DNA of 64,000 bases from SVFI01 sp045588655 (GTDB lineage: Bacteria; Bacillota; Clostridia; Lachnospirales; Lachnospiraceae), in contig JAZNEP010000028.1 in the NCBI GenBank assembly GCA_045588655.1, positions 62,001 to 126,000 on the forward strand, read 5' to 3'. The notes under the pieces are model-generated. The model was not told where the DNA came from, searched no databases, and was given only the letters and a program-made list of their open reading frames with translations. Every line of letters begins with the position of its first letter. The first letter of the stretch is position 1. A program made the translations under genes and the position numbers. This document shows positions 17,554 to 25,688 of this stretch, piece after piece.

Positions 17554-18639
17554 TTACACCAAAAATCGAATAAACAATATTAGCTCCGGCACGCAACAGA
17601 GTATTGCCGGTAATATTTTTTTCCACGCCCCGGTTATCATACATGCCGCCAAGCATTGACACCCCAGCATAAACGGTCCCAAAAACAACCCCGTTTCTCC
17701 CATAAATGTACACGCCATTAACGTACATGCCACAAGCACCCAGTTCCCTGCACGCTTTCCTATGCTCTCATCATCTTTTTTTGAAAAAAGAGCACGCCGG
17801 CCACACATCCAGATCATAGGAACACCAAACACCACAAAAAGTGCCTTTCCCTGCCAAATTCGCGTCACTAAGAAATTTTCTGGACTAAACACATAATAAT
17901 TCCCTATCATGTGCAGCAGTGCAAAACAAAAAAGGAATTTCCCTCCCGCTTTCGGAATCCCTTCTTTGTCCAGAAGCTCTTTTCCGATTCGATAAAAGAG
18001 TGCATACGCAAGCGGCATATAAAACATTGGAAACAGATTGTGTATAATAAACAAATGATGTAATTTCCCTGAAAATAGGGATAACGTGGCCTGATACACA
18101 GGCAAAGCAGAAACCATATAACGCTTACTGATCACATTGGTCATACGTCCGCCATATGCGTCAAACTCAAGAAGATAGTCATGCGCAAGACTCATGGACG
18201 AAAGTCCCGAATAAAACGCATCATCTTTATCCGGCGTTGCCATAAAAAGAATGGCTCCTATCTGGATTACAATCAGCAAAACTGCCGCAAGCAAAAAAGG
18301 ATCCAGTGCAGAGCGCGACTTCAAATGCGACTTTTCCAGCTTCTTCCATTCCCTTTTTCCGCGTTTTCGCATGCAGACAAAACCGGCCAGCGCCAACAGC
18401 ACTTCGGCAACCAGATATACATAGCTTTGCATCCGAAATCCTTGTCCCATCTGCTGGAACATCAGCATCAGTAATTCGTAACACGTGTAAGTAACCATAA
18501 GACCGGATACCGTTTGAAATGCAATTTCCGGTATTACACTTTTTTCCTCCGTTTTGTCACGCATGAAAAAAAGACCACCAATCAGGTAAGGAATCACGCA
18601 CATCTGAATCAATACTGATAAACTTTGTACTAGCAACAT
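17554..18639 (-). CDS. DUF6077-like polytopic membrane protein, N-terminal half of a GT-C-like pair
   Basis: A 361-residue protein with about nine helices. Features typical of this uncharacterised Clostridia family: an acidic extracytoplasmic loop ATPDKDDAFY (DKDD at 137-140), LPVYQATLSLFSG, and RIWQGKAL (260-267). Acidic first-loop residues of this kind are catalytic in GT-C glycosyltransferases, so a lipid-linked sugar transferase is possible (inference). The protein stops abruptly after a helix (LILFIRFLV), and the next gene resumes in the same frame with further helices and a soluble tail. It resembles the product of 19521-20558 along most of its length. Confidence 0.62.
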   Translation of the reverse strand: MLLVQSLSVLIQMCVIPYLIGGLFFMRDKTEEKSVIPEIAFQTVSGLMVTYTCYELLMLMFQQMGQGFRMQSYVYLVAEVLLALAGFVCMRKRGKREWKKLEKSHLKSRSALDPFLLAAVLLIVIQIGAILFMATPDKDDAFYSGLSSMSLAHDYLLEFDAYGGRMTNVISKRYMVSALPVYQATLSLFSGKLHHLFIIHNLFPMFYMPLAYALFYRIGKELLDKEGIPKAGGKFLFCFALLHMIGNYYVFSPENFLVTRIWQGKALFVVFGVPMIWMCGRRALFSKKDDESIGKRAGNWVLVACTLMACTFMGETGLFLGPFMLGCQCLAACMITGAWKKILPAILCCVPELILFIRFLV

Positions 18640-18644
18640 GTTTT

Positions 18645-19517
18645 TTAACCTTTCTTTTTATAAAACAAAAGCATCGTCTTTGTACTTCCCACATGTTCAT
18701 AACCAAGCGCGGAAAAATGTCCGACTGCATCAAATTCTTTTTTCTTAAAATATTCCTTATAATCCTCAAACTGTGTTTTCGGATCATATAAAATTACATA
18801 TTCACACGGTTCTTGCTCATACTGGTACGGCAAAAGTGCAAGTGCATCAAACTGATCGCTGACATTGATCGCCGTACCGCCGCTAATATCGTATCGCGCA
18901 TATCCTTGGTATAACATGTTCTGAGCTTCATTATACTTTTCCGGAACGGTTGCAATATCCTTCCCATAAACCGGACAGAGCATTGCATCATACAATCTGC
19001 ATTTTGCCATTATTTCTTCCATTCCCCAGATATATGCTTTCCCCTCTTCTCCTCTTTGATGGGCATGTTCCAGTATCAAATCAAAGATTTCCACCTCCTG
19101 TGAAGAGGCTTTTGCCTTCCAACCATCCTCCTGCGACGGTAAATAAGCGAAATCACCGGCAAAATACAACAATGCTGTCAGCCCAATCAACAAAGAAATT
19201 CGTTTCCCCTTTCCTTCATTCTCTGCAAGCAAAAGCGCAGTCGCTCCTGCAATCGACAAAACCGGGACAACCAACTGCACGTGACTTACCGTGTAATAAT
19301 CCGAAAGCACCGGAACTAGCTTTGTAATCCACTCATAAATCCACGGACAAAGAAACAGCAAATAAGCTACCAAACCATAAACCGAAAGAAGTAAAAATGT
19401 CTGCGTTCCCTTCTCCTGCTTTCTGTTTTGTGCATAAAGAAACAAGAAAAAGAGGGCAACAAGGAACAATCCCCAATATTTATCTTCCAACCTCATAAAA
19501 AGAAGTACGACATCCAT
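18645..19517 (-). CDS. Membrane protein with extracytoplasmic tail, C-terminal half of a GT-C-like pair
   Basis: A 290-residue protein with about four helices (roughly 15-31, 40-57, 75-97, 106-122), then a soluble domain of about 165 residues. The order is the same as residues 1-265 of the MBL fusion protein, with matching blocks at the start of the soluble part (SQEVEIFDLI) and near its end (EYVILYDPK, EHVGSTKTMLLFYK). AAGGAGG lies about 9 nt before the ATG. The gene begins one codon after the stop of the preceding gene and in the same frame. No named family is recognised. The tail also recalls the C-terminal region of the GT-C protein at 20562-22250. Confidence 0.6.
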   Translation of the reverse strand: MDVVLLFMRLEDKYWGLFLVALFFLFLYAQNRKQEKGTQTFLLLSVYGLVAYLLFLCPWIYEWITKLVPVLSDYYTVSHVQLVVPVLSIAGATALLLAENEGKGKRISLLIGLTALLYFAGDFAYLPSQEDGWKAKASSQEVEIFDLILEHAHQRGEEGKAYIWGMEEIMAKCRLYDAMLCPVYGKDIATVPEKYNEAQNMLYQGYARYDISGGTAINVSDQFDALALLPYQYEQEPCEYVILYDPKTQFEDYKEYFKKKEFDAVGHFSALGYEHVGSTKTMLLFYKKKG

Positions 19518-19520
19518 GCG

Positions 19521-20558
19521 TTATTCCTCCTTCTTTTCCACGACGGATATATTTCTCTTTTCCATCCATAAGTTTCTCATATGCAGTATCACCAAAGTGA
19601 CTCCTATCGCCACTAACTCAAACATCAAAAGCACCAGTGCTGCTTCTACTCCTGCACATAGCGCAGCATTTATCACGATCAGCACAAGCCACACTGTTTT
19701 TTCCACCCACCTACCTTTTTGAATGCATATAACAAAACACAGCGGCAGAAGAACGCTGGAAAGCAGTGTCATCCCTTCGTACGGAACATGTAACACTCCG
19801 TAGGATGTATTCATATAGGCTTTACTTCCAAACACTGTCACCATGGCACATAGTAAAAAAGCATACGATTTTGCCCTGCGGTTTTCACCAAAAAACAAGT
19901 CAAACCACTGGCCAATCACACAAAACACCAAAACTAATGCCACATACGGAACTACATCAAACAGAATCTGTGCCGGCGAAAGTCCGGTCATTTTACAAAG
20001 CACTGCATAAAAAACCGGCAGATTACAAATCTGTTCTTTCCAGTTTCCGGATATCGTAATTTCTTTTCCGGTCATGACATCTGCACCAGTCAGCTCACCC
20101 CTGTCCACAATTGTAACCACACTTTCCGGAGTGTCAAAATTCATTTCAATCGAGAAGGGAGAAACCAGATAATAAACCGCAATCAGCAAATAGGCAATTC
20201 CTATCAACGCAAACCAACCATCTGCTTTTTTCATCTTTGTCACTATTTGGGAAATCAATGCTTTCAACATGCGGCGAGACGATCTGTCGCAAAAGCATAT
20301 CAGCGCACACAAAAGCAAACACAAACTTGCTACCAAAGAAAAAATTAGCGTAAAACGTGACAACGACAGATTCATCCGCACACCGACAAATGCGAGCACG
20401 CATACTCCGGTGCCTTCTACAAGTGCTCCCAGAACATAGACACGATTTAGCACATCAGACGAGTTATTGCCTTTTATGATTCTGCAGATTACCACTCCCG
20501 GAAGCAGTGGATATAGCAACAAAATACATATCAAAAACAGACATTTTATCAATTCCAT
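19521..20558 (-). CDS. Polytopic membrane protein, paralogue of the DUF6077-like protein
   Basis: A 345-residue protein with nine to ten helices. It aligns by eye with the product of 17554-18639: an extracytoplasmic loop after the fourth helix group (SPFSIEMNFDTPES), then LPVFYAVLCKMTG and VPYEGMTLLSSVLLPL in place of LPVYQATLSLFSG and RIWQGKALFVVFGVPM. The C-terminus is a charged cytoplasmic tail (EKKEE). AAAGG precedes the ATG. The acidic loop has E and D residues (EMNFD) that could be the GT-C catalytic site. Function unknown; the neighbouring downstream gene supplies the matching C-terminal half. Confidence 0.6.
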   Translation of the reverse strand: MELIKCLFLICILLLYPLLPGVVICRIIKGNNSSDVLNRVYVLGALVEGTGVCVLAFVGVRMNLSLSRFTLIFSLVASLCLLLCALICFCDRSSRRMLKALISQIVTKMKKADGWFALIGIAYLLIAVYYLVSPFSIEMNFDTPESVVTIVDRGELTGADVMTGKEITISGNWKEQICNLPVFYAVLCKMTGLSPAQILFDVVPYVALVLVFCVIGQWFDLFFGENRRAKSYAFLLCAMVTVFGSKAYMNTSYGVLHVPYEGMTLLSSVLLPLCFVICIQKGRWVEKTVWLVLIVINAALCAGVEAALVLLMFELVAIGVTLVILHMRNLWMEKRNISVVEKKEE

Positions 20559-20561
20559 GTT

Positions 20562-22250
20562 TTACCTTTCCCTGCAATAAACGGTAACCACCGGTTCCAT
20601 TACTGCCTCATCCATCTCAAAATAAGTTTCCATAAATGTTTTCATTGGCTCCTTCTCGATGACTTCCGAAAAATCAGCCCCATATTCCCGATCTACAAAT
20701 ACAACCGTCGGTATTCTCTCCGGATGTGTGTCGTAATATTTCATCAGTTGCTGCGAAAACGCCGGTGTTGAAATCGTATTTCCTGTCGCAATCTGCTCTG
20801 CCTTGAGCGCATTGTACATAAACATGTCCGCACCGACATAAAGAAACGTATCCTCCCCTTCCACATAGCGCGCAAGAAGCTCAGACTTTGCCTGGTAGTG
20901 GATATAATCCACCTCCCCTAGCCGGATTCCTTTCAGCACACCATGGTCCACTTCATAATACGTTTCCAAAATATTTTTTCTCTGGGTCGATGTAAATCGC
21001 ACCAGACAAATTCTAGCCACAAGTAGCTGAGAAATTACTACAACCAACAAAACCACCGCAGCCACCGCTCTTGCCTGCACCTTTTTATAGATGCGCAGTA
21101 TCTGCCATGCTCCCAGCAAAACAGACGGCATAAAAAAGCTCATCGTATAAGAAGCCGGAAGATTGGATGAAAACAGGATGGCTACAACTCCCGCCAAATT
21201 CAGCGGCAATGTCACAGAAAAAGACAATCGGTCTTTCTCTTCTTTTGCAAACGTGGCATACGCATACCACTCCACCATAAAGACCTGTAGCACAATCGGA
21301 TAAAAAATCAGAAAATTCACTTTTTCGATGGTATGGAACTGCCAGATCGCGTAAGCACTCACGCAAAAAAGAAGCGCACTCATAAAATGATGTTCTTTCC
21401 CTTTTCTACGCCCAATCACCGGACGCCCTACATGGCAAAGCACCATCATCGCCAAAGGAACTTTTACAATACTCCAAAGCTCCTCTAAATGCCACACAAA
21501 CAAAGCAGACAGTGATTGATCATGCGACTCATCCATCAAAACAGAAGAAATATTCTCAAACACACCGCTGCCACCGCCGCAGATCATAACAAAAGCAACG
21601 AAACAGATTGCACAAATCGCACAGACCGCCGTGTAACATCCGGCCTGCTTTTTATATTTTTTTATCCAAAACCACACCCAAACATACACAAACATTGTCA
21701 CCGCAGCCGGATAACAAAGGACCGTGACGCTGGTGCACAAACCGGCTGCTACCACCCAGCCCGTGTGCTCTTTCTCTGCAAAGCGGAGCAGACAGAGCAT
21801 CAAAAGCATGGTTCCCCAATAAAATATCAGAGTAAACTCCGGTGACTGAATATGCTTCGGCGTAAAATTAAAATATGCGCATGAAAGTAGTCCCGAAAGT
21901 AACGGCGACATATCCCTGCGCAATGTTTTATACAAAAATATACTAATCAAAAACTGTATGATCACTCCGCAGAAACGCATGAAAACAAGAGCTCCCTCCA
22001 TAGAACCGACAATGCTTTGATACACTGCCACCAGAGGCGCATATAGGACGGCAGACATTTGATGTGGCTCCCACATATCTGCTAGCATGCGATCACCACC
22101 GGCAATTCTGACCGCCATGGTAATCGCATACGACTCATCAATATCTGCGCTATAATATACTGTTCTCAACACTCCCACCACAGAAACAAATGCAAGTATC
22201 AACAATATAATTCCTGTTATGAGATTATTTTTGCTCTTGCAGTTTTGCAT
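20562..22250 (-). CDS. GT-C-type membrane glycosyltransferase (ArnT/PMT-like)
   Basis: A 562-residue protein with about 11 helices and an extracytoplasmic C-terminal domain of about 130 residues. The first outer loop has SADIDESYAITMA, the Asp/Glu pair typical of GT39/ArnT-type enzymes that use polyprenyl-phosphate sugars as donors. A second loop contains TPKHIQSPEFTLIFY. The likely job is to add a sugar to a lipid-linked or wall glycan outside the membrane. AGGAG lies about 8 nt before the ATG. It is the intact single-gene form of the layout seen split in the four genes downstream. Confidence 0.7.
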   Translation of the reverse strand: MQNCKSKNNLITGIILLILAFVSVVGVLRTVYYSADIDESYAITMAVRIAGGDRMLADMWEPHQMSAVLYAPLVAVYQSIVGSMEGALVFMRFCGVIIQFLISIFLYKTLRRDMSPLLSGLLSCAYFNFTPKHIQSPEFTLIFYWGTMLLMLCLLRFAEKEHTGWVVAAGLCTSVTVLCYPAAVTMFVYVWVWFWIKKYKKQAGCYTAVCAICAICFVAFVMICGGGSGVFENISSVLMDESHDQSLSALFVWHLEELWSIVKVPLAMMVLCHVGRPVIGRRKGKEHHFMSALLFCVSAYAIWQFHTIEKVNFLIFYPIVLQVFMVEWYAYATFAKEEKDRLSFSVTLPLNLAGVVAILFSSNLPASYTMSFFMPSVLLGAWQILRIYKKVQARAVAAVVLLVVVISQLLVARICLVRFTSTQRKNILETYYEVDHGVLKGIRLGEVDYIHYQAKSELLARYVEGEDTFLYVGADMFMYNALKAEQIATGNTISTPAFSQQLMKYYDTHPERIPTVVFVDREYGADFSEVIEKEPMKTFMETYFEMDEAVMEPVVTVYCRER

Positions 22251-22274
22251 ACAAACACTCCTGCTTCGAAATTT

Positions 22275-23564
22275 TTAATAATCCATGTAGCTGACATTAT
22301 AATCAACGAGTGTGCTGATACCATCAATTGTTCCCGCCGATGTATACTGCCACATATCATATTCCCCTTCATAAGTCGGCCGACTTGAATATTGCGCCAG
22401 CCAGGTCGAATACGAAGAAATCTCCTCGGTATCCAAATTGTTTTCCAGCCAGCTTTTACTCGCATAAACCCCAGCTGTAAAACCGGCATTTTCTATTGTT
22501 TCGCAAAATGCCTTACAGACCGCCGTACGTGTCTCTTTATCCAGACCATCCGCACGTCCGTTACCGCCTGCACCTTCGGTATCAATAAAAAGAGGATACG
22601 AGATCTTATACTGTTTGCTGAGCATCAGCACCATACTCGCCTCTTCGACTGCCTCCATCGGATTGACTGCCTGCGTAAAGAAGTATACTCCTACACGCAC
22701 ACCGGCCTCGGTCGCGCCTTTGATATTTTTTTCAAAATAGGGATCTTCCACAAGCGCCCCTGATTGCGATCCTCGATAACCGCAACGGATAATCGCAAAC
22801 TCCACACCGGAATTCTTGACTTTCTGCCAATCAATCTCTTTATTCCACTTAGAAACGTCGATTCCAAATACACTGGCTCCATCTGCCAGGCGCTGATTGG
22901 TCTCTGTTCCGTCTGCGTCAATCTCAGCCTCATTTACTGCTGTATCCTCCACGGTCGGGTCAATTTCATCCTCTGAACGAATCAAAAATGAGATATCATC
23001 GAGTACCGTATAAGAAATCTCATCCGATACCGTCACCATCACGCCTTCCTTTGGCACTTCATAGCCTTCCACCGGCTTTAATGCAACCTCATATTCTCCT
23101 GTTTCAACATCTGTGAGATGAAGCATTCCGTCTTTATCCTCATCGGCAAAAGTTTTTTGTATCTCTTTTCCATCTTTGCTTAACCGAAAAGAAAGCACCT
23201 CTCCCAGAAGAGGATTTCCATTTCCATCCACCACGTGCACGCGGATATCCTTCTGTATGGTCGATACAAGAAGTGAAAGCATCTTTGTTTGATCCGGCTC
23301 TTCTTCTTTCTCCGGATCAAAGAAATCCTCATCCTGCATAAACGCATATGGATCCCGATCCGGATGCAACTGATACTTCTCATGCAATGGTGAATTACCA
23401 GTCTGTTCCTGTATACTGTTTTCTACTTTTGTTTCCACATTTTGTACCGCATTCACATCATGCCTTGTTTTTTCTCTATCATTTATAAATACAACAAGTC
23501 CCAAAACTGCACATACAATAGCGGAAACACAGGCAATCACCTGCAACCTCAGTTTAGAGTCCAT
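22275..23564 (-). CDS. Membrane-anchored GH25 lysozyme-like muramidase
   Basis: A 429-residue protein with an N-terminal anchor helix (about 6-27), a low-complexity acidic linker, a SpaA/Cna-B-like beta domain (about 100-195) and a C-terminal GH25 domain (about 230-429). GH25 motifs are intact: FGIDVSKW (D236), the strand AIIRCGYR, YFFTQA, and LFIDTEG with D328 and E330 as catalytic acids. It would cut the glycan backbone of peptidoglycan outside the cell. The ATG lies inside the end of rfbA, an 11-base overlap, with AGAGG 6 nt upstream, so it is translationally coupled to dTDP-sugar synthesis. It may open the wall for polymer attachment (inference). Confidence 0.87.
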   Translation of the reverse strand: MDSKLRLQVIACVSAIVCAVLGLVVFINDREKTRHDVNAVQNVETKVENSIQEQTGNSPLHEKYQLHPDRDPYAFMQDEDFFDPEKEEEPDQTKMLSLLVSTIQKDIRVHVVDGNGNPLLGEVLSFRLSKDGKEIQKTFADEDKDGMLHLTDVETGEYEVALKPVEGYEVPKEGVMVTVSDEISYTVLDDISFLIRSEDEIDPTVEDTAVNEAEIDADGTETNQRLADGASVFGIDVSKWNKEIDWQKVKNSGVEFAIIRCGYRGSQSGALVEDPYFEKNIKGATEAGVRVGVYFFTQAVNPMEAVEEASMVLMLSKQYKISYPLFIDTEGAGGNGRADGLDKETRTAVCKAFCETIENAGFTAGVYASKSWLENNLDTEEISSYSTWLAQYSSRPTYEGEYDMWQYTSAGTIDGISTLVDYNVSYMDY

Positions 23565-24432
23565 TCGCTACCTCTACCAGATATTTTCCATAGTCCGTCT
23601 TCATGAGCGGTTCTGCAAGCTTAAGAAGCTGTTCTTTGTTGATAAAACCTCTCTTATAGGCGATTTCTTCAATACAAGATATATATAATCCCTGTCTCTT
23701 CTGAAATGCTGCTACGAAATCTGCCGCATCAAGAAGAGAATCATGATTACCTGTATCGAGCCACGCAAATCCTCGACCAAGCGTCTCTACTGTCAGTGTA
23801 CCGCGACGCAGATATTCATTATTAATGCTTGTGATTTCAATTTCACCACGCGCTGAAGGTTTTACATTTGCAGCAATTTCTACCACATCATTGTCATAAA
23901 AATACAATCCCGGAACCGCATAATTACTCTTCGGATGTTCCGGTTTTTCTTCAATCGATAACGCTTTTCCATTTTCATCAAATTCAACCACACCATATTC
24001 CTTTGGATCTCTTACATAATATCCAAAGATGGTCGCACCTTTTTCCTTTTCGATACGATCTGCAGTCTGACGAAGCACTTTCGAAAAGCTCTGTCCATAA
24101 AAAATATTATCACCAAGCACTAGCGCAACACTGTCATCACCGATGAAATCAGCACCTATAATAAATGCATCCGCAAGACCTCTCGGCTCCTCCTGCACCG
24201 CATAAGAAAACTGCATTCCAAGTTGCTCACCGCTTCCGAACAACTCTTTAAACGTCGGAAGATCACGAGGGGTTGAAATAATAAGCACTTCGCGAATCCC
24301 TGCGAGCATCAGTGTGGATAACGGATAATAAATCATTGGCTTATCATAAACCGGCATAATCTGCTTTGAAATTGCTTTGGTAAGTGGATAGAGTCTGGTT
24401 CCTGAACCGCCTGCTAAAATAATACCTTTCAT
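23554..24432 (-). CDS. rfbA: Glucose-1-phosphate thymidylyltransferase
   Basis: A 292-residue enzyme making dTDP-glucose from dTTP and glucose-1-phosphate. GGSGTRLYPLT and KQIMPVYDKPM are the NTP-binding and sugar-binding signatures; LGDNIFYG carries the first metal Asp, EEKP and the late FAWLDTG the second. All key residues appear intact. The ATG at 24432 has GGAGG 5 nt upstream and is preferred over 24453. It follows rfbB, which uses its product. Confidence 0.95.
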   Translation of the reverse strand: MKGIILAGGSGTRLYPLTKAISKQIMPVYDKPMIYYPLSTLMLAGIREVLIISTPRDLPTFKELFGSGEQLGMQFSYAVQEEPRGLADAFIIGADFIGDDSVALVLGDNIFYGQSFSKVLRQTADRIEKEKGATIFGYYVRDPKEYGVVEFDENGKALSIEEKPEHPKSNYAVPGLYFYDNDVVEIAANVKPSARGEIEITSINNEYLRRGTLTVETLGRGFAWLDTGNHDSLLDAADFVAAFQKRQGLYISCIEEIAYKRGFINKEQLLKLAEPLMKTDYGKYLVEVANGL

Positions 24433-24454
24433 TTTTACCTCCATGACGCACATA

Positions 24455-24491
24455 GGAAGAAGACCCTGACACCTCTGCCAAGCCTTCTTCC
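24455..24491 (-). other. Inverted repeat between rfbB and rfbA
   Basis: Perfect 8-bp arms GGAAGAAG and CTTCTTCC enclose 21 nt, with a few further pairs inside. There is no T-tract after it, so it is not an intrinsic terminator. It could set relative rfbB/rfbA message levels by protecting an RNA end, or pair with a regulator. Confidence 0.4.
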
Positions 24492-24503
24492 CTCTGCGTT
24501 CTT

Positions 24504-25583
24504 TTAATTTTTGTACATTTCGTTATAATACTTCTGATAGTCACCGCTGGTCACATTTTTCATCCATTCTTCATGCTCAAAGAACCACTGAATGGTCTTA
24601 CGAATTCCTTCTTTGAACATAGTTTCCGGTTCCCAGCCGATTTCTGCTTTAATCTTATCCGGAGCGATTGCGTAACGTCTGTCATGTCCTTTACGATCCT
24701 CTACATACGTAATCAAATCTTCTGTCACCAGCGCCTTACGCGGATCAGAATCCGGGAGCATATCCTGTAATGTATCAAGAATAATATGAATAATCTCAAT
24801 ATTCTGCTTTTCGTTATGTCCGCCGACATTGTAAGTTTCGAATAAACGTCCTTTTTCCTGTACCATGTCGATTGCTTTTGCATGATCCTCTACAAAGAGC
24901 CAGTCGCGCACATTTTTTCCATCGCCATATACCGGGAGCTTCTTGCCCTGTAATGCATTGTTAATGATGAGCGGAATCAGCTTTTCAGGGAACTGATATG
25001 GTCCATAGTTATTGGAACAATTCGTAATATTGGCCGGGAACTTGTAAGTATCCATATAGGCCTTTACAAGCATATCTGAACTTGCCTTGCTGGCTGAATA
25101 CGGACTATGCGGATCATAAGGGGTGGTCTCATAGAAATAACCACCATCATCTGAAAGCGAGCCGTAAACCTCGTCTGTTGAGACATGCAGGAACTTTTTC
25201 CCTTCTTTAAATGTACCATCCGGCAGCTCCCACGCAGCCTTGGCACAGTTGAGCATTACTGCGGTTCCCAGCACGTTTGTCTGCACAAATACCTCTGGAT
25301 TACGAATACTTCTGTCAACATGACTTTCCGCTGCAAAATGCACGACACGATCAATGTCATTTTCAGCAAAAATCTTTGCTATTGCCTCTTTATCACATAT
25401 ATCTGCTTTTACAAAGGTATAATTATCTCTGTTTTCTACTTCTTTTAAGTTTTCCAAATTGCCCGCATATGTGAGCGCATCCACATTGATGATACGAATC
25501 TCTTTGTCATACTTTTTAAACATGTAGTGAATATAGTTCGAACCGATAAATCCGGCGCCGCCAGTTACAAGATATGTTCTCAT
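24504..25583 (-). CDS. rfbB: dTDP-glucose 4,6-dehydratase
   Basis: A 359-residue extended SDR that converts dTDP-glucose to dTDP-4-keto-6-deoxyglucose. TGGAGFIGSNY is the NAD loop, STDEVYG carries the active-site Thr-Asp-Glu, and YSASKAS holds the YxxxK pair. RDWLFVEDH is family-typical. AGGAGG lies close before the ATG. It leads the rfbB-rfbA-GH25 gene run from the promoter region at 25620-25648. Confidence 0.95.
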   Translation of the reverse strand: MRTYLVTGGAGFIGSNYIHYMFKKYDKEIRIINVDALTYAGNLENLKEVENRDNYTFVKADICDKEAIAKIFAENDIDRVVHFAAESHVDRSIRNPEVFVQTNVLGTAVMLNCAKAAWELPDGTFKEGKKFLHVSTDEVYGSLSDDGGYFYETTPYDPHSPYSASKASSDMLVKAYMDTYKFPANITNCSNNYGPYQFPEKLIPLIINNALQGKKLPVYGDGKNVRDWLFVEDHAKAIDMVQEKGRLFETYNVGGHNEKQNIEIIHIILDTLQDMLPDSDPRKALVTEDLITYVEDRKGHDRRYAIAPDKIKAEIGWEPETMFKEGIRKTIQWFFEHEEWMKNVTSGDYQKYYNEMYKN

Positions 25584-25619
25584 ATCCTTCTCCTCCTAAA
25601 AATACACATAATATGGTTT

Positions 25620-25648
25620 ATTATAATACAATTTGTCGCAAATTGCAT
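25620..25648 (-). promoter_or_regulatory. rfbB promoter region with operator-like dyad
   Basis: A perfect -10 TATAAT (25620-25625) lies about 37 nt before rfbB. The hexamer 17 nt upstream, ATGCAA, is a poor -35. The spacer contains a perfect inverted repeat CAATTTG-CGA-CAAATTG (25629-25645), which a regulator could bind. A weak -35 with a dyad over it is typical of a controlled promoter, but no regulator is known. Confidence 0.45.
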
Positions 25649-25688
25649 TACATTTTTTATACGCACATTCCGGCTCCCTTTTTTGGTA

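Noticed and set aside
24455..24491. Inverted repeat as an intrinsic terminator between rfbB and rfbA
   Set aside because: No T-run follows, the loop is large, and the genes belong to one pathway.
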